DNA of 64,000 bases, taken from contig NZ_BMML01000023.1 of assembly GCF_014645815.1 (NCBI RefSeq), positions 62,001 through 126,000 on the forward strand, written 5' to 3'. Source of the DNA: Streptomyces fuscichromogenes. GTDB lineage: Bacteria > Actinomycetota > Actinomycetes > Streptomycetales > Streptomycetaceae. A program made the position numbers and the translations under genes. The notes beneath the pieces are model-generated. The model did not search any database. It was not told the origin of the DNA and saw only the letters and a program-made list of their open reading frames with translations. This document shows positions 38,623-49,876 of the stretch, in pieces (within the stretch, counting starts at the first letter, position 1; every line of letters starts with the position of its first letter).

Positions 38623-39929
38623 CAGAAGAAGGTCCTCACCATGTCGACGAGGTGAGGCTGCTCGGCGTCCGCGTCGTTGACGACGGGGATGAGGTTCCAT
38701 TTGTCGAAGGCTGTGCACGGGTGCGACAGGCCCAGGCGGACGATGTCGCCGACCCGGACGTCGGCGTCGCGCAGGAAGGTGTGCTGGTCGTTGAGGGCAG
38801 TGACACGGCCGCGATCACGCAACCGGCCGTCTCCTCGGACGAGTTGGGGTTCGGGCAGGCCTTCGTCGTAAGGGAAGTCCCGCTTTCCTCCGTCCAGTAG
38901 TGCGAGGGCCCGTTCGGGTTGGGAGATCACCCGGGCCCAGCCGTGCATCGCGCTGCCCAGCGGTACAGGACCCGCGCCTCGGGCGAGCGGCGAGAGGGTT
39001 CGGTAGAAGCCGTCGTCGTGAACGATGTAGGCGCCCGACCGCAGGAGGATCCGGGTGCCCGTCCTCCGGGCAGGGGCGAATTCGCGTACCACGGTGTCGA
39101 AGTACGCGCTGCCTCCCGCCGTGATCACTGAGTCCGCGGTAGCGTCGGCGGCGTCCAGCATTCCTTCGTCACGCAGCTGGTCATGGAGCGCGGCCATCTT
39201 GCGGAGGTAGTTCTCGACGGCGGTGAGAGAACCTGGTGAGGCGTCGTGGGCGAGTGCGCCTTCGTAGCCGCTCACGCCGACCAGGCGCAGGCCGGGGGCT
39301 GCGTGGATCGCCTGAGCCGTGGCCCATGCCTTGTGCAGGGTGCGGGCTCCGGTGCGGCCGCCGGCGGCGCCGAGTTCCACGCACACGTCGAGCGGTCGCG
39401 CGCTCGTCGGCCGGTGGGCGAGGGTCTGCCGGAGGAGGTCGACGGTGAGGACGGAGTCGGCCCAACAGGTGAAGGAGAAGAGCGGGTCGCGGTCCAGCTC
39501 GGTTGTGATCCAGTACAGCCCGGCCGGGTCGAGGAGGGAGTTGGCCAGGTGGATGCGCTGTACGCCGAAGGCGCGGGCGACACGGACCTGGGCGAGGTTG
39601 GCGAGGGTGATGGCCCGTGCCCCGGCGGCCAGTTGGCGCTGCCAGAGCGCGGGGGCCATGGTGGTCTTGCCGTGCGGGGCGAGGTCCACGTCGGCCGCGG
39701 CGCACCAGGCGGCCATGGTGTGCAGGTTGTGTTCCAGTGCGGACGCGTCGAGGGTGAGCAGCGGGGTGCCGAGGTCGTCCAGCGTCGGCTTCGTGGCCAG
39801 GAATTCCGCCACGGTGCTGCCCCAGGCGTGGGCGGGTACGGCCTTGAACCGCCAGTCCAGGACCTCGCCGGCCAGGTCCGTGATCCGTTCGGTGTCGATG
39901 CCGGGGGTGTGCGGTGTCGTCGTGTTCAT
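38622..39929 (-). CDS. PLP-dependent D-amino acid dehydratase/aldolase (D-serine dehydratase / D-threonine aldolase fold), candidate D-glucosaminate dehydratase
   Basis: 435 residues from the ATG at 39929. The alanine-racemase-type barrel carries the PLP lysine at Lys88 in LAPHGKTTMAP. The phosphate-binding segment and C-terminal beta domain end with the metal-ligand pattern SHPC, as in zinc-dependent D-serine dehydratases. The family eliminates water and ammonia from beta-hydroxy D-amino acids. In this operon the expected product must feed KDG kinase and KDPG aldolase. A beta-hydroxy amino sugar acid such as D-glucosaminate (giving 2-keto-3-deoxygluconate and ammonia) is therefore the best-fitting substrate. 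That assignment is inference. Confidence 0.85.
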   Translation of the reverse strand: MNTTTPHTPGIDTERITDLAGEVLDWRFKAVPAHAWGSTVAEFLATKPTLDDLGTPLLTLDASALEHNLHTMAAWCAAADVDLAPHGKTTMAPALWQRQLAAGARAITLANLAQVRVARAFGVQRIHLANSLLDPAGLYWITTELDRDPLFSFTCWADSVLTVDLLRQTLAHRPTSARPLDVCVELGAAGGRTGARTLHKAWATAQAIHAAPGLRLVGVSGYEGALAHDASPGSLTAVENYLRKMAALHDQLRDEGMLDAADATADSVITAGGSAYFDTVVREFAPARRTGTRILLRSGAYIVHDDGFYRTLSPLARGAGPVPLGSAMHGWARVISQPERALALLDGGKRDFPYDEGLPEPQLVRGDGRLRDRGRVTALNDQHTFLRDADVRVGDIVRLGLSHPCTAFDKWNLIPVVNDADAEQPHLVDMVRTFF

Positions 39930-39949
39930 GGGCTTGGGTGTCCCGTTCG

Positions 39950-40366
39950 TCAGGCGACGACGGCCTGGGCGTCGATCTCGACGAGCATGACCTCGTGCGG
40001 CAGCTCGACGAAGACCGTGGTGCGGCACGGCTTCGGGCCGCCCTCGACGTGCTCTTCGATGAACTGGGCGTAGGCCTCGTTCATCGCGGCGAAGTCCGCG
40101 CGCTGGGTCAGGTAGACACGGAACATCACCACGTCGGAGACCTGGGCGCCGCCGGCTTCGAGGATGGCGCGGACGTTCTCCAGGGTGCGGCGGGTCTGGG
40201 CCCTGACGTCGCCTTCGTGGAGGTAGGCGCCGGTGGCCGGGTCCTGGGGTCCCTGGCCGGAGACTTGCAGGATCGGTCCCTTGCGCACGCCCTGGGAGAA
40301 GACCCAGGCCGGTGCGGGGGCCCGGTCGGTGCGGATCTCGCTCGTCGGGATCGCGGTCTGGCTCAT
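39950..40366 (-). CDS. RidA/YjgF-family enamine/imine deaminase
   Basis: 138 residues covering the complete single-domain RidA fold (WVFSQGVRKGPILQVSGQGP, QTRRTLENVRAILEAGGAQVSDVVMFRVYL, CRTTVFVELPHEVMLVEIDAQAVV). It keeps the conserved Arg in PCRTTVFVELP that marks enamine/imine-hydrolysing members. It lies 20 bp upstream of the PLP dehydratase gene. That enzyme releases an enamine that tautomerises to an imine, so RidA would speed its hydrolysis to the 2-keto acid and ammonia. Confidence 0.9.
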   Translation of the reverse strand: MSQTAIPTSEIRTDRAPAPAWVFSQGVRKGPILQVSGQGPQDPATGAYLHEGDVRAQTRRTLENVRAILEAGGAQVSDVVMFRVYLTQRADFAAMNEAYAQFIEEHVEGGPKPCRTTVFVELPHEVMLVEIDAQAVVA

Positions 40367-40397
40367 CGTGGTGCTCCTGGTGGGGGAATGGGGGGTG

Positions 40398-41408
40398 TCA
40401 GGTCAGGCGCAGGGCGGACCAGGCCGCGTTGTCGAGTGCGAGGTGGCGGTCGAGTGTGTCGCGGGTCAGGACCGTGGGGACGTCCTGTCGGGTGCCGAGC
40501 GTCGCGGCGGCCACGAGGTGGCCCAGGCGTAGTCCGTTCGCCGGGGTGCGGCCTTCCAGGAATGCTGCGAGGTAGCCGGCGGCGAATGCGTCGCCGGCTC
40601 CGACGGGTTCGACGACCTGGGCGGCGGGGGTGGGGACGAAGGTTTCCTCACCGTCGGCGCCATACGCCGTGGCTCCGTGCCCGGCGTCCTTGACGACCAG
40701 TACGGGGCCGGGGCCGAGCAGTTCGCGGACTTCTTGCGCCGTGCGGGTGTCCCACAGGGTCTCGGCCTCGTCGCGTCCGACGAACACGAGGTCGGCGCCG
40801 CGGGCCAGCTCGAGCAGTGCCGGAGCGGCCCCGGCCGGGCGGTCCCGCCACAGAGCCGGGCGGTGGTTGACGTCGAAGGAGATGAGCGGGCCGGGGACGG
40901 CCCGCCGGGAGATGATGCGGGTGACCAGTTCGGCGCAACTGTCCGAGAGTGCGGCGGTGATGCCGGAGAGGTGCAACGCCCGGGCCCGGTGCAGCAGCGG
41001 AAGGTCCACCAGGCCGGCGTCCATGGCGGCTGCAGCGGAGTTCTGGCGGTAGTAGTACGTGCCCGTTCCCTCGGGGCCGGTGTCCTTGAAGTAGACACCG
41101 GTCGGCCGCACCGGGTCCGTCTCGACGGCGGAGACATCGACGCCGCGGGCGGTCAGGTCTTCCAGGACGCGCCGTCCGAGGGGGTCGTCGCCCACGCGGC
41201 CCAGCCAGGCGGCGCTGTGCCCCAGGGCGACGAGGGCGCTGGCCACGTTGGACTCCGCTCCGCCCACGGCCAGCTCCAGTGCTCTTTGGTGCGCGAGCGG
41301 CCGGGCGTCCGGGGGGCTGAGAACGGCCATGGTTTCCCCGATGCACACCACGTCGGCTTGGGACTCGGAGCCGGAGGGCGCGCGGGGCGAGGTGGGTGGG
41401 ATGAGCAC
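40398..41408 (-). CDS. kdgK: PfkB-family sugar kinase, 2-keto-3-deoxygluconate kinase
   Basis: 336 residues. PfkB signatures: CIGETMAVLSP at the N-terminus, GGAESNVASALVALGH, and the C-terminal VEPVGAGDAFAAGYLAAFL containing the GAGD anion hole with catalytic Asp. YYYRQNSAAAAM is typical of KDG kinases. It phosphorylates KDG to KDPG for the downstream aldolase. Sits between the transporter genes and the RidA gene, which supports the pathway assignment. Confidence 0.88.
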   Translation of the reverse strand: MLIPPTSPRAPSGSESQADVVCIGETMAVLSPPDARPLAHQRALELAVGGAESNVASALVALGHSAAWLGRVGDDPLGRRVLEDLTARGVDVSAVETDPVRPTGVYFKDTGPEGTGTYYYRQNSAAAAMDAGLVDLPLLHRARALHLSGITAALSDSCAELVTRIISRRAVPGPLISFDVNHRPALWRDRPAGAAPALLELARGADLVFVGRDEAETLWDTRTAQEVRELLGPGPVLVVKDAGHGATAYGADGEETFVPTPAAQVVEPVGAGDAFAAGYLAAFLEGRTPANGLRLGHLVAAATLGTRQDVPTVLTRDTLDRHLALDNAAWSALRLT

Positions 41409-41463
41409 GAGGGTTCCTTCTGCGGGTTTTCACAAAGGAGTGTCGGGACGGAAGGAATGCCTC

Positions 41464-42237
41464 TCACGTGTCCAGGACACGGTGCAGGAACTGCTGGGTG
41501 CGCTGTTCGGCCGGGTTGCCGAAGACCTGCTCGGGCGAGCCCTGTTCGAGAACGACGCCGCCGTCCATGAACACGACCCGGTCGGCGGTGTCCTTGGCGA
41601 AGCGCATCTCGTGGGTGACGACGACCATGGTCATGCCGTCCTCGGCGAGGGAGCGCATGACGCCGGTGACCTCACCGACGAGTTCGGGGTCGAGGGCGGA
41701 GGTCGGTTCGTCGAAGAACATGATCGCGGGGTCCATGGCCAGCGCGCGGGCGATGGCGACGCGCTGCTGCTGGCCGCCGGAGAGCTGGGCGGGGTAGGAG
41801 TCGGCCTTGTCGGCGAGCCCGACCCGCTTCAAAGCGGCCCGGCCGCGCTCCTCTGCCTCGGCGCGGGAGAGCTTCCTGACCTTCAGCAGGGCGAGCGTGA
41901 CGTTGCCCAGCGCGGTCTTGTGGGGGAAGAGGTTGAACTGCTGGAAGACCATGCCGACGTGCCCGAAGATCTCAGGAGCGCGCTTGCGGTCGTGCAGCGG
42001 GACGCCGCCCACCCACACCTCGCCGCTGTCCGCACGCTCCAGGTCGCACATGATCCGCAGCAGGGTGCTCTTTCCGGAGCCGCTGGCGCCGATCAGCACG
42101 ACGACCTCGCCCGGCTCGACGTCGATGTCGACGCCCTTGAGGACCTCCAGGTCGCCGAAGCGCTTGTGCACGCCGGACAGGGAGATCCGCGAAGTGGTCA
42201 CCGCCTTCTGCTGGGCGGCGGGGTCGGTGATCATCAT
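41464..42237 (-). CDS. Amino-acid type ABC transporter, ATP-binding protein
   Basis: 257 residues from the ATG overlapping the permease stop (ATGA). Walker A GASGSGKST, Q-loop VFQQFNLFPHKT, signature LSGGQQQRVAIARAL, Walker B IMFFDEPTSALDPE, switch His in VVVTHEM. The FNLFPHKT and SALDPELVGEV segments are characteristic of the polar amino acid (HisP/GlnQ) class. Energises uptake through the two permeases encoded immediately upstream. Confidence 0.92.
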   Translation of the reverse strand: MMITDPAAQQKAVTTSRISLSGVHKRFGDLEVLKGVDIDVEPGEVVVLIGASGSGKSTLLRIMCDLERADSGEVWVGGVPLHDRKRAPEIFGHVGMVFQQFNLFPHKTALGNVTLALLKVRKLSRAEAEERGRAALKRVGLADKADSYPAQLSGGQQQRVAIARALAMDPAIMFFDEPTSALDPELVGEVTGVMRSLAEDGMTMVVVTHEMRFAKDTADRVVFMDGGVVLEQGSPEQVFGNPAEQRTQQFLHRVLDT

Positions 42238-42887
42238 GCGGTGACAGCCTTTCGCTCCATGTGCCGCACGAGCAGCGACAGCGGGTAGCAGATGACGAAG
42301 TACAGGACGGAGACGGCGAGGTAGGAGGTCGCCGGGTCGCCCACGCGGTCGATGACGGCCTGGCCCTGGCGGACCAGCTCGACGTAGCCGATCACCACGG
42401 CGATCGAGGTGTCCTTGATGAGGGAGAGGTACTGGCCGACCAGCGGGGGCAGGACGATCGCGCGGGTCTGGGGAAGGATGACGCTCAGGAACGTCTGGAT
42501 GCGCGGCAGGCCCAGGACACGCGCCGCCTCCCACTGGCCGCGGGGGACCGCCTCGATGCCGGCCCGGAAGATCTCCGCGATGTAGGCGCCCTGGTAGAGG
42601 GTCAGGGCGAGCAGGGCGGCGCCGAAGATGGTGATGCCCACGAGGCCCAGGTAGGCCGCGCCGAAGTAGATGAAGAGCATCTGGATCAGCAGCGGGGTGC
42701 CGCGGAAGACCTCCAGGTAGCCCCGGGCGAGCTGGGCCAGGACCGGGATGCGGCTGGTGCGCACGGCCGCGACGACCAGCCCGAGCAGGGTGCCGGTGGC
42801 GATCGCCGCGAGTGAGAGCAGCACGGTGGCCCACAGGCCGGAGACATACAGTTCACGGTTCGACCAGATGACGGACCAGTCCATCAC
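42234..42887 (-). CDS. Amino-acid type ABC transporter permease 2
   Basis: 217 residues with five hydrophobic helices. HisMQ-type motif: YLEVFRGTPLLIQMLFIYFG and the EAA loop IFRAGIEAVPRGQWEAARVLGL. Overlaps the first permease by ATGA and the ATPase gene by ATGA, so all three are translationally coupled. Forms a heterodimeric channel with permease 1. Confidence 0.92.
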   Translation of the reverse strand: MMDWSVIWSNRELYVSGLWATVLLSLAAIATGTLLGLVVAAVRTSRIPVLAQLARGYLEVFRGTPLLIQMLFIYFGAAYLGLVGITIFGAALLALTLYQGAYIAEIFRAGIEAVPRGQWEAARVLGLPRIQTFLSVILPQTRAIVLPPLVGQYLSLIKDTSIAVVIGYVELVRQGQAVIDRVGDPATSYLAVSVLYFVICYPLSLLVRHMERKAVTA

Positions 42888-43627
42888 GCCTCCTTCTGGA
42901 CGGGACGGGTGGAGCGCGCCGGCAGCAGACGGCGTACAGCGCTGAGCGGACGGGGCCGCTCCGAGGGGCGCAGGGGAGGCCTGAAGGCGACTCTCCCGAT
43001 GAGCCCGGCCACGAGGACGACCGCGTTGGTGAGGACCAGGTAGAGCACCGCTGCGATACCGAAGACCTGCACGGTCAGCAGCGTGCGGGAGTTGATGACC
43101 ATGGCCGTGCCGGTCAGCTCGGGAACGGAGATGGCGGACAGCAGCGACGAGCCCAGGATGATCTGGACCAGCTGGTTCACCACCGCCGGGTAGACGTTGC
43201 GCAGGGCCTGCGGAAACACCACGTGCGCGAAGGTGCGCAACGGGCTCAGGGCCAGTACCCGGGCGGCTTCACGCTGGCCGCGGGGCACGGCCTGGATGCC
43301 GGCGCGGAAGATCTCGGTGAGGTACGCGCCGACGTTCACGCCGAGGGCCAGCACACCCGCCTGCACCGGGCTCAGCCGCAGACCGGCCGAAGGCAGCGCG
43401 AAGTAGGCGACGAACATCTGCAGCAGCACAGGGGTGTTGCGGATGACCTCGACGTACACGGCGGCGGGCGCGCGCAGGACCGCGTAGCGGGATCTGCGGG
43501 CCAGGGCGCCGAGCAGGCCGAGGGCGAAGGCGAGCGCGAAGGCTTCGAGCGAGAGTTTCAGGGACAGCCAGGCCGCGTCGAGATAGGTGGCCCAGTCCCT
43601 CAGGGCGTAGGTCCAGTCAACGAACAT
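42884..43627 (-). CDS. Amino-acid type ABC transporter permease 1
   Basis: 247 residues, five to six hydrophobic helices, with YVEVIRNTPVLLQMFVAYFALPS and the EAA loop IFRAGIQAVPRGQREAARVLAL of the HisMQ family. The C-terminal tail is Arg/Pro-rich. It lies 45 bp after the binding-protein gene and overlaps permease 2. Confidence 0.92.
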   Translation of the reverse strand: MFVDWTYALRDWATYLDAAWLSLKLSLEAFALAFALGLLGALARRSRYAVLRAPAAVYVEVIRNTPVLLQMFVAYFALPSAGLRLSPVQAGVLALGVNVGAYLTEIFRAGIQAVPRGQREAARVLALSPLRTFAHVVFPQALRNVYPAVVNQLVQIILGSSLLSAISVPELTGTAMVINSRTLLTVQVFGIAAVLYLVLTNAVVLVAGLIGRVAFRPPLRPSERPRPLSAVRRLLPARSTRPVQKEA

Positions 43628-43672
43628 GGGACTCCTCCACGGGCGGCGGCGGGGGCCGCCGCCCGACCGGGC

Positions 43673-44518
43673 TCAGTAGGACGGGTTGAGCGGGAAGACA
43701 CGGTCGACGCCGAACCACTTCTTGTAGAGGGCGTTCGCCTGTCCGGAGGTGTTGAACTCCCGCAGCCACGTGTTGACCCACTGCAGCCAGGTGGCGTCGC
43801 CCAGCGGAACGCCGATGCCGTTGTACTCCAGCGGTACGACGGAGTCCTTGGTGACCTTGAGCGAGGAGTCCTGCTTGGCCTGGTAGTTGAGGAAGTTGGA
43901 GTCCTCGACCATGGCGTCGGCCTGGCCCTGCTTGACGGCGAGCACGGCGGCGGCGGAGGTGTCGTACTCCTGGATCTTCGCCTTGGGGTTTCCGGCCTTG
44001 ACGGCGTCGCCGTTGGTGGAGCCCTTGGTCACGGCGACCGTCTTGCCCGAGAGGTCCTTGAGGGTGGCGATGCCGCTGGCCTTCTTCACCAGCATCACCT
44101 CGCCCGCGACGATGTAGGGGTCGCTGAAGGCGACCTGCTTGGCCCGCTCGGCGGTGGTGGTGAAGTTGCAGACCACCGCGTCGACCTTCTTGGTCTGCAG
44201 GTTGGGGATGCGGTTGGCGGACGTGGTGTCGACGATGTGGACCTTGACGCCGAGCGCGGTGGCCATGGCGGTGGCGACGTCGACGTCGAAGCCCTGCGGC
44301 TTGTTGTTCTTGTCCATCGAGCCGAACGGCGGGAACGTCAGGCAGCTGGCGACGTTCAGGGTGCCGCGCTTGATGACGTCCTGGAGTGTCGACGACTGCT
44401 GGCCCGCAGCCGAGGTGCCGCTGCTGGAAGTACAGGCGGCCAGCGATGCGACAGCGGTCACACCGATACAAATCGCCATCAGATTGCGGGTACCGTGACG
44501 AAATCTCATCACACGCAT
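43673..44518 (-). CDS. ABC transporter substrate-binding lipoprotein (SBP_bac_3)
   Basis: 281 residues. Signal peptide with lipobox SLAAC. Type-II periplasmic-binding domain of the amino acid family: TLNVASCLTFPPFGSMDKNNKPQGFDVDVATAMATALGVKV, LSGKTVAVTKGSTNGDAV, and DAMVEDSNFL. Such proteins bind amino acids, opines and related zwitterions, which suits an amino sugar acid ligand better than a neutral sugar. First gene of the operon, divergent from the IclR gene. Confidence 0.92.
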   Translation of the reverse strand: MRVMRFRHGTRNLMAICIGVTAVASLAACTSSSGTSAAGQQSSTLQDVIKRGTLNVASCLTFPPFGSMDKNNKPQGFDVDVATAMATALGVKVHIVDTTSANRIPNLQTKKVDAVVCNFTTTAERAKQVAFSDPYIVAGEVMLVKKASGIATLKDLSGKTVAVTKGSTNGDAVKAGNPKAKIQEYDTSAAAVLAVKQGQADAMVEDSNFLNYQAKQDSSLKVTKDSVVPLEYNGIGVPLGDATWLQWVNTWLREFNTSGQANALYKKWFGVDRVFPLNPSY

Positions 44519-44599
44519 TCCCTTCCGGGAGGGGTTGAGGGTGAGCCGGGGCGGCCGGAGAAGGGGGTGATCACCATCGATCGCCAGCTACGTTCTGCG

Positions 44600-44620
44600 A
44601 TGCAAAATCGCGTTTCGCAT
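44600..44620. promoter_or_regulatory. Candidate IclR operator in the divergent promoter
   Basis: ATGCAAAA-tcgcg-TTTCGCAT is a near-perfect inverted repeat (7 of 8 paired) between the divergent binding-protein and IclR genes. A related half (ttttgctatgca) lies at 44689-44700, inverted relative to ctgcgatgcaaaa at 44595-44607. The AT-rich palindrome in a GC-rich background fits an IclR-family site controlling both directions. Confidence 0.6.
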
Positions 44621-44785
44621 AACGTTGGGGAGAAGTTAGCCCGGCGCTCCATGACCGTCAACGACCGATTTCAACATGTGACATTTCGTTTTGCTATGCA
44701 GTACGGTAGGGTGCCGGTTGGGTCCCCGCAGTGGGCCCGCAGGGGCTGATCGCCCTCGCAACGCATCTCCGCAGGAGGAACCGGC

Positions 44786-45613
44786 GTGCCTTCGCCCGAC
44801 AGCGCGAACCAGACCCCTGACGTGCCCGGGGCCCGTCGCAACTCCTCGTCATCACTGCGACGTGCGCTGAGCATCCTGATGTACCTGGCCGAAGACGACG
44901 GCCATCCGCAGGGGACCTCGCTCACCGACCTCGCCGCCGGGCTCCAGATGAGCAAATCCACCGTGCTGCGGCTCGTCGGGCCTCTGCGTGAGACGAGGCT
45001 GGTGGACCAAGATCCGGAAAGCGGCCACTACCGGCTCGGGCCGCAGAACGCCCTGCTCGGGCAGCTCTACCTGGAGCGCCTCGACATCCGGCGCACGGCG
45101 TCCCCCCTGCTGCACCAGCTCGCCCAGGATGTGCGCGAAGCGGTGCACCTGGTCAGCTTCGATCCCCCCGAGATCGTCTACATCGACAAAGTCGAGAGCC
45201 CCCAGGCCGTACGCATGCACTCCCGGGTCGGCGGGCGCCAGCCCGCCTACTGCACCGCCACCGGAAAGGCCTTCCTCGCCCACGCCGCCGACGATGTCCT
45301 CGACAAGGTGATAGCGGCCGGCATGCCCGCCCGTACACCGGCCACCATCACCTCGCCCGAGCAACTGCACGCCGAACTCGCCCGCATCCGCGAGCGCGGC
45401 TACGCCATCGACGATGTGGAGAACGAACTCGACATCCGCTGCGTAGCCGCACCGGCTTTCAACCACAGCGGGGCCGTCGTCACGGCAGTCAGCATCTCCG
45501 GCCCGGCTTCCCGCGTGACGCCCGACCGCCTCGCAGAGATCGGAAGGCAGGTCATCGACACAGCCCAAGCCCTCACCGACCGCTTGGGCGGAATCGCTCC
45601 GACACCTCGGTGA
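44786..45613 (+). CDS. IclR family transcriptional regulator of the uptake/catabolic operon
   Basis: 275 residues from a GTG with GGAGG about 7-11 nt upstream. N-terminal winged helix (SLRRALSILMYLAEDDG, SLTDLAAGLQMSKSTVLRLVGPL) and C-terminal effector domain (VHLVSFDPPEIVYIDKVES, GRQPAYCTATGKAFLA, GYAIDDVENELDIRCVAAP). Family members such as KdgR sense keto-acid sugars and repress divergent catabolic operons. Here the likely effector is KDG, KDPG or the imported substrate. Confidence 0.92.
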   Translation: MPSPDSANQTPDVPGARRNSSSSLRRALSILMYLAEDDGHPQGTSLTDLAAGLQMSKSTVLRLVGPLRETRLVDQDPESGHYRLGPQNALLGQLYLERLDIRRTASPLLHQLAQDVREAVHLVSFDPPEIVYIDKVESPQAVRMHSRVGGRQPAYCTATGKAFLAHAADDVLDKVIAAGMPARTPATITSPEQLHAELARIRERGYAIDDVENELDIRCVAAPAFNHSGAVVTAVSISGPASRVTPDRLAEIGRQVIDTAQALTDRLGGIAPTPR

Positions 45614-45802
45614 AAGCTACGAACGGATGAACTCGCCCCAGAATCTCTGAGGCAGGCCGCTCGGAGATCAGAAGAGGTGGGGGGACGCAGATCTGCGAAC
45701 TCCGCTGAGACAACAGCCGCTCCGAGACAGCCCAATTGTTCCTGACGTGCGAACCACCGCAACCTGCCGGGACGCCGTCGCCCGGCCCCCTGCCGGTCGC
45801 GC

Positions 45803-47386
45803 CTACAGGGTGGCCGAGTTGTCGTGGTGGTGGCCGCCCCGCAGGCTGTGCGGGGCGGCCAGGGACGAGGTCACCGGGGTGACCGTCCAGTCGGGGTGGC
45901 CGGGCATGCGCGGGGTCGTGGTGCCGTAGAGCCAGTCGCGCAGGAAGCCGGACCGGTCCTGGCCGGTGACCTCGGTGGCCACGGCTATGTAGTCGTCCGT
46001 CGAGGCGGAGCCGCGCCGGAAGCGGTCCAGGAAGGTGCGCTCGACCGAGTGGAAGGCGTCCTCGCCGACCAGCTCACGGAACGCGTACAGGACCAGGACG
46101 CCGCCGAGGTAGCGCTGGCTGTCGAAGAGGTTGACGTCGTTCGGGGCGGCCACCGGGCCCGAGTCGTGGCGCCACTGGTCGCCGCGGGCGTAGGTGTCCT
46201 TCATCCGGGCCTCCATGGTGGTCATGCCCAGCGAGTCCGGCCAGCCGCGTTCGTAGCGGTAGAGCAGCCCGTAGAAGTCGGCGTGGCCCTCGTTGAGCCA
46301 GAGGTCGGCCCAGGTGGCGGGCGAGACCAGGTTGCCGAAGTAGGAGTGGACCAGCTCGTGCATCATGTGCGAGCCGATCTTCGCCTCCTCCTGGAGCAGG
46401 AAGTTCGGCTTGTACAGGGTGAGGGTCTGGGTCTCCAGCCCGGTGAAGTCGAAGGCGTTCGGGTCGTCGGAGTTGCAGGGCAGCAGGCCGTACGTCTCGA
46501 ACGGGAAGGCGGCGCCGAGCCGGTCCTCCAGCCAGCCGACCTGGCCCGGGGTGAGGGCGAGCGCCGGTTCCAGGGCGGCCGCGCGGGCCGTGGGCACGAC
46601 ATCCCGCAGCGGCAGGCCGTGCGGACCCGGCCGGTCCCTGACCAGGTAGTCGCCGACGGTGATCTGGACGAGTTCGGTGGCGATCGGCGAGCGGGAGCGG
46701 TAGGAGTACGCGGTCCGGTCGCCCGGGAGGCTCTCGGTACGGGTGAGCAGGCCGTTCGCGACTCCGCGCACCCCGTTCGGGACGGTGACGCGGAAGGTGA
46801 AGCCGGCCTTGTCCGAGGGGTGGTCGTTGCACGGGAAGACGGTGTGCGCGGAGTTCGGCTGCGGGCAGATCGCGAAGCCGTCCGGGGTCGGCACCCAGGC
46901 GGTGTGCGGGAGGGTGCGGCGCGGGTCGGCCGTGTAGGTCACGCACACGGTGGCGTCGTCCCGCTCGCACAGCGGCCGGGCCGGGGTGATCCGCAGCTTC
47001 TCGTCCGCCTGCTCGAAGGCGGCGTCCCGGCCGTCGACGCGCACGGCCGAGATGTCCAGGCCGAGGGCGTCCAGGGAGAGGCGGGACAGGTCCTGGGTGG
47101 TGCGGATGCGCAGCGTCGCGGTGGCGTCGACCAGCCGGGTGGTGGCGTCGTACGCGAGGTCGAGGTCGTAGGCGAGGACCCGGTAGCCGTCGTTGCCGAG
47201 GGCCGGGTAGACGGGGTCGCCGAGGGTCTCCGGGCCCGGGGCCGGGGTGCTGCCCCCGGCCCTCGCCGCGCCGCTTCTCTCCCCCGCGGAGAAGGGACGC
47301 GCGAGGGCCGGGGCCCCCGTGGCCAGTACGGTCGCGGTGCCGAGCAGGGCGGCCGCCGGGGCCGTCACTCTGGTGCGATATCTCAT
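45803..47386 (-). CDS. Secreted M1-family metallo-aminopeptidase
   Basis: 527 residues from the ATG at 47386; the frame stays open far upstream but there it only mirrors idh. Signal peptide TRVTAPAAALLGTATVLATGAPALA. N-terminal beta-barrel domain, then the gluzincin motif HELVH (His343-Glu344-His347) with the third ligand in WLNEGHADFYG. The substrate-binding GxMEN motif is replaced by GLETQ, as in the subset of secreted actinobacterial M1 enzymes. Releases N-terminal amino acids from extracellular peptides. Ends with a His-rich tail (GGHHHDNSATL). Divergent from idh. Confidence 0.9.
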   Translation of the reverse strand: MRYRTRVTAPAAALLGTATVLATGAPALARPFSAGERSGAARAGGSTPAPGPETLGDPVYPALGNDGYRVLAYDLDLAYDATTRLVDATATLRIRTTQDLSRLSLDALGLDISAVRVDGRDAAFEQADEKLRITPARPLCERDDATVCVTYTADPRRTLPHTAWVPTPDGFAICPQPNSAHTVFPCNDHPSDKAGFTFRVTVPNGVRGVANGLLTRTESLPGDRTAYSYRSRSPIATELVQITVGDYLVRDRPGPHGLPLRDVVPTARAAALEPALALTPGQVGWLEDRLGAAFPFETYGLLPCNSDDPNAFDFTGLETQTLTLYKPNFLLQEEAKIGSHMMHELVHSYFGNLVSPATWADLWLNEGHADFYGLLYRYERGWPDSLGMTTMEARMKDTYARGDQWRHDSGPVAAPNDVNLFDSQRYLGGVLVLYAFRELVGEDAFHSVERTFLDRFRRGSASTDDYIAVATEVTGQDRSGFLRDWLYGTTTPRMPGHPDWTVTPVTSSLAAPHSLRGGHHHDNSATL

Positions 47387-47545
47387 GGTCCGCTTTCGCT
47401 CGGGCGGCCGGTCGGTCGGTCCGGCCGCCGGTCGATGGTGGCTCGTTCGTCCTGACCACCCTTTTGACCGATCCGGTTGCCTGTCGTATGACAAACGGAT
47501 CCCTCCGAGTCGCGGACCCCTGTCGAGCATGGGTCGATCACGAGA

Positions 47546-47563
47546 TATCTTGATGTCGAGCAA
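47546..47563 (+). promoter_or_regulatory. Palindromic operator-like site upstream of idh
   Basis: TATCTTGATGTCGAGCAA contains the imperfect palindrome CTTGATGTCGAG, 28 bp before the idh GTG. It resembles sites described for the MarR-type regulator TamR in front of Streptomyces citric-acid-cycle genes. The identification is from memory of the motif, not a search. Confidence 0.45.
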
Positions 47564-47590
47564 TGTTGCAGACGTGGAGCGGAGCACCCG

Positions 47591-49807
<2,217 letters not shown>

Positions 49808-49839
49808 CGCCTCAGGGCTCCCTGGGCACCTCCTGAAGT

Positions 49840-49876
49840 CTCCGCCCCGGCAGGCACCCCGCCCGCCGGGGCGGAG
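49840..49876 (+). terminator. Terminator after idh
   Basis: 12-bp perfect arms CTCCGCCCCGGC and GCCGGGGCGGAG with a 13-nt loop, 32 bp after the idh stop. Confidence 0.8.
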
